DNA of 64,000 bases from CAWCUZ01 sp963798795 (lineage in GTDB: Bacteria; Acidobacteriota; Vicinamibacteria; Vicinamibacterales; SCN-69-37), in contig CAWCUZ010000001.1 of assembly GCA_963798795.1 (NCBI GenBank), positions 682,001 through 746,000 of the forward strand, read 5' to 3'. A program made the position numbers and the translations under genes. Of the stretch, positions 61,992 through 64,000 are shown piece by piece; within the stretch, counting starts at the first letter, position 1; every line of letters begins with the position of its first letter. The notes beneath the pieces are model-generated. The model saw nothing but the letters and a program-made list of their open reading frames with translations, was not told where the DNA came from and searched no databases.

Positions 61992-63434
61992 ATGCCGACC
62001 CGTCTCACGCCGGTGCTTGTGCTCGCGGCGGCGGCCACTCTCGGCCCGTCGTCTGTCGCCCGGAGTCTTCCGCCCCTCGAGTCCGGCGACATCGTCGTCA
62101 CCGGCGGCCGGCTGTTCGATGCGGTCGGCGATTCGCTCCGGCCGAACACGGGCCTCATCGTCCGGCACGGCATCCTTCTCGAGGTCGGAGCGGCGCTGGC
62201 CGGACGGGCCACGAGCGCCGCTCGCGTCGTGCGTCTCGAAGACGATGAGACGGTGTTGCCGGGGCTGTTCGACCTGCACGCCCATTACGCGATGGACCTG
62301 TTCGGCGAGGGCCGGGTCGACGAGTACACGGTCAACCCGATCGTCTTTCTCGCGAACGGCGTCACATCGACCTTCCCGGCCGGGGAAGTCGATCCCGAAG
62401 GGATGATGGCGGCGCGGCGGCGCATCGAGCGCGGCGAACAGGTTGGGCCGCGCATCCACAGCTCGGGGCCCTACTTCGGCACGGCGCGGCCAGGCTGGCG
62501 GTCCGCCGACGAGACCCCGGCCCGGGTCCGCGAGGAAGTCGACGAGTGGGCCGCGCGCGGCGTGAAGGGTTTCAAGGCGAAAGGCATCCGGCCGGAGCAG
62601 CTCGAGGCGCTCATCGACGAGGCGCACCGCTACGGCCTCACCGTGACGGGACATCTCGACTCCGGATTTCGGAACAGCGTCAACCCGCGGGACGCGATCG
62701 CCATGGGGATCGACCGCGTCGAGCACTTCATGGGCGGCGATGCCATGACGAGCGATCGGCCCGCGTATTCATCGCTCGAATCGCTCGACGTGACGCGGCC
62801 GGAGATGGACGTCATCTTCAAGGACTACCTGGCCCACCACGTCTACTACGACGCCACGGTCACCGCCTATGGCTACTGGTACGACCCGAAGGACGCGCGC
62901 GTGTTCACCCAGTGGGTCGACGAGATGAGCTTTCTCACGCCGCACGCCCGCGAGGTCGTGCGTGCACGGCTGCCGCGGCGGTCGAACGAACAGTTCCGGC
63001 GCATCTACGAAAGCAAGTTCAAAGAGGTGAAGCGTTTCTACGACGCGGGCGGCGCGTCGCTGATCACGGTGGGCACGGATCATCCGAGCTGGGGCGAGTA
63101 CCTGGCCGGCTTCGGCACGCACCGCGAGCTGCACGCCCTGGTGCTCGCCGGCATTCCGCCCGCGGCGGCACTGAAGATGGCGACAATCAACAGCGCCCAT
63201 GCGCTCGGCCTGAGCGACGAGCTGGGGACGATCGAAGCCGGCAAGCTCGCCGACCTCGTGGTCATCCGCGGCGACCCGCTGGCCGACATCACCGCGACGC
63301 ACCACGTGATCCAGGTCATGGTTCGCGGCGACCTGTACGACGCCGAGGCGCTGCTGGGCGCGGCCAAAGGCCGACTGGGGCCCGCGACCGCAGCGGACGA
63401 TAACTGGTGGAAGGGAAACGTCCGGTTCCGATGA
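61992..63434 (+). CDS. Secreted metal-dependent amidohydrolase
   Basis: The 480-residue protein has a signal peptide (PTRLTPVLVLAAAATLGPSS) and the amidohydrolase fold. It shows SGDIVVTGGRLFDAVGDSLR, TVLPGLFDLHAHYAMDLFGE with the HxH metal site, GVKGFKAKGIRPEQLEALID with a candidate bridging lysine, LTVTGHLDSGFRNSVNPRDA and DRVEHFMGGDAMTSD for the two histidines, and ASLITVGTDHPSWGEYLAGF with the catalytic Asp. The end LGLSDELGTIEAGKLADLVV and IRGDPLADITATHHVIQVMV is the standard small beta-sandwich. This is the exported, Acidobacteria-frequent branch related to imidazolonepropionase and prolidase-type dipeptidases. The substrate is unknown. A hairpin follows the stop directly. Confidence 0.88.
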   Translation: MPTRLTPVLVLAAAATLGPSSVARSLPPLESGDIVVTGGRLFDAVGDSLRPNTGLIVRHGILLEVGAALAGRATSAARVVRLEDDETVLPGLFDLHAHYAMDLFGEGRVDEYTVNPIVFLANGVTSTFPAGEVDPEGMMAARRRIERGEQVGPRIHSSGPYFGTARPGWRSADETPARVREEVDEWAARGVKGFKAKGIRPEQLEALIDEAHRYGLTVTGHLDSGFRNSVNPRDAIAMGIDRVEHFMGGDAMTSDRPAYSSLESLDVTRPEMDVIFKDYLAHHVYYDATVTAYGYWYDPKDARVFTQWVDEMSFLTPHAREVVRARLPRRSNEQFRRIYESKFKEVKRFYDAGGASLITVGTDHPSWGEYLAGFGTHRELHALVLAGIPPAAALKMATINSAHALGLSDELGTIEAGKLADLVVIRGDPLADITATHHVIQVMVRGDLYDAEALLGAAKGRLGPATAADDNWWKGNVRFR

Positions 63435-63526
63435 TGGGGTCAGACCAGGGTCAAACCAGGGTCAAACACAGGTCTGACCCTGGTCTGACCCTGGTTTGAC
63501 CCTGGTTTGACCCTGGTCTGACCCCA
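63435..63526. repeat. 92-bp hairpin built from GGGTCA(A/G)ACC repeats
   Basis: It starts on the base after the amidohydrolase stop. Both arms are perfect over 33 bp and consist of repeated gggtcagacc and gggtcaaacc units, with a 26-base loop that carries further units. It may end transcription. The unit resembles palindromes spread by RAYT transposases. Confidence 0.85.
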
Positions 63527-63614
63527 GCCGGTGTATGTTGATCGGACGCGTTTTCCGCGGCCGAGCGGGCGTTTTCGGACAGTCGGCTGATTCACTCACA
63601 GAAAGGGACAAGGT

Positions 63615-64000
63615 ATGCGTATGCGTTTGCCCCTGAAATTGGTCTTTGCGGCGCTGTTCGTGGCCGCACTCGCCGCACCGAGAGTCGCGTCGGCGCAGGG
63701 TTTTGGCGTCAAGGGCGGGATCAACATCGCCACCCTGCATCCGAACTCGGACGCATCCGACTTCGGATTCGAGGCCGACTCGCTGACCGGGTTCGTCGTT
63801 GGCATTTTCGGACCGCCCAAGAAGGCCTCGACCTTCGAGTTCCAGACGGACGTGCTCTACAGCCAGGAGGGCGCCAAGGACCCGGGCAGCGACGAGAAGC
63901 TCAAGCTGAGCTACATCCGGGTTCCGATTCGGGCCGGGTTCACGGTCTCCGGGTCGTCGGCCACCAAGGTGCGCGTGCTGGTCGGGCCGTCACTCGCGTT
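63615..64000 (+). CDS. Outer-membrane beta-barrel (PorT/OmpW-like) protein, cut by the window edge
   Basis: ATG 63615 follows agaaagggacaaggt. The visible 128 residues start with a signal peptide (RMRLPLKLVFAALFVAALAA then PRVASAQ) and continue as a barrel: GFGVKGGINIATLHPNSDAS, FGFEADSLTGFVVGIFGPPK, STFEFQTDVLYSQEGAKDPG, KLKLSYIRVPIRAGFTVSGS and KVRVLVGPSLA. The G-x-K-x-G-x-N-x-A-x-L opening and the F-x-T-D-V-L-Y-S-Q-x-G-A and LSYIRVP segments are typical of the outer-membrane beta-barrel (PorT-like) family. The C-terminus lies beyond the window. The function is unknown. Confidence 0.85.
   Translation, partial: MRMRLPLKLVFAALFVAALAAPRVASAQGFGVKGGINIATLHPNSDASDFGFEADSLTGFVVGIFGPPKKASTFEFQTDVLYSQEGAKDPGSDEKLKLSYIRVPIRAGFTVSGSSATKVRVLVGPSLA

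Noticed and set aside
58501..62406. A 1301-codon open frame on the plus strand across mazG and comEC
   Set aside because: It is antisense to comEC over most of its length and Arg/Pro-rich with no family motifs; long antisense frames are expected at this GC content.

Overview
The window reads as high-GC chromosomal DNA from an acidobacterium, probably of the Vicinamibacteria type. That is an inference from two things: six FtsX/MacB-type ABC permeases without any linked ATPase, three of them directly behind a PadR regulator (the ADOP, acidobacterial duplicated orphan permease, arrangement), and a generally GC-rich gene set with many GTG starts. No rRNA gene is present to confirm it.

Region 1 (1-6863, minus strand) is a surface-polysaccharide operon: a CDP-paratose-2-epimerase-like SDR, a WecG/TagA/CpsF glycosyltransferase, an O-antigen-ligase-like membrane protein, a Wzx-type flippase and two GT4 glycosyltransferases. 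Gene junctions still overlap in ATGA or GTGA style, but every gene is broken by frameshifts. Region 2 (6918-10681) is mobile: three tandem copies of an IS91-type end, an intact IS91-family transposase, a nested hairpin and a tyrosine integrase that has lost its start and abuts the 3' end of tRNA-Leu(UAA). The polysaccharide locus may therefore be cargo of an island at that tRNA.

Region 3 (10901-29952) is mostly housekeeping and accessory chromosome: a PadR/ADOP pair with a good promoter and operator, a DUF255 thioredoxin-fold protein, a DJ-1 relative lacking its cysteine, a YihY membrane protein, and a tight leucine/isovalerate-degradation operon (MCC beta, methylglutaconyl-CoA hydratase, MCC biotin carboxylase, separate biotin-carrier subunit, HMG-CoA lyase). 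A 119-bp hairpin supplies the start of the lyase gene. A methyltransferase, a YbhN-like membrane protein, a GyrI-like protein, a MacB-like permease and two exported proteins follow.

Region 4 (29983-38766) starts with a three-gene respiratory module (tetrahaem cytochrome c, Tat-exported four-cluster ferredoxin, NrfD-like quinone-reacting membrane subunit) without a catalytic subunit. It continues with a large membrane protein, a histone-H1-like Lys/Ala/Pro repeat protein, a methyltransferase, a protein with two PARP-type zinc fingers and a ClC chloride channel. Region 5 (38843-53042) holds four ADOP permeases, two PadR regulators, an MFS exporter and a BON-LysM protein. Between tRNA-Cys and tRNA-Gly lies a six-copy, about 103-bp GC-rich minisatellite.

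Region 6 (53064-64000) is a minus-strand run (MBL hydrolase, RibF, small protein, CysS, class-III aminotransferase, YraN) facing MazG, ComEC, a secreted amidohydrolase and a partial beta-barrel protein. cysS carries an in-frame amber codon. Several otherwise intact genes have a single-base indel, often in a homopolymer, which fits consensus sequencing error; the polysaccharide locus is far more damaged than the rest.
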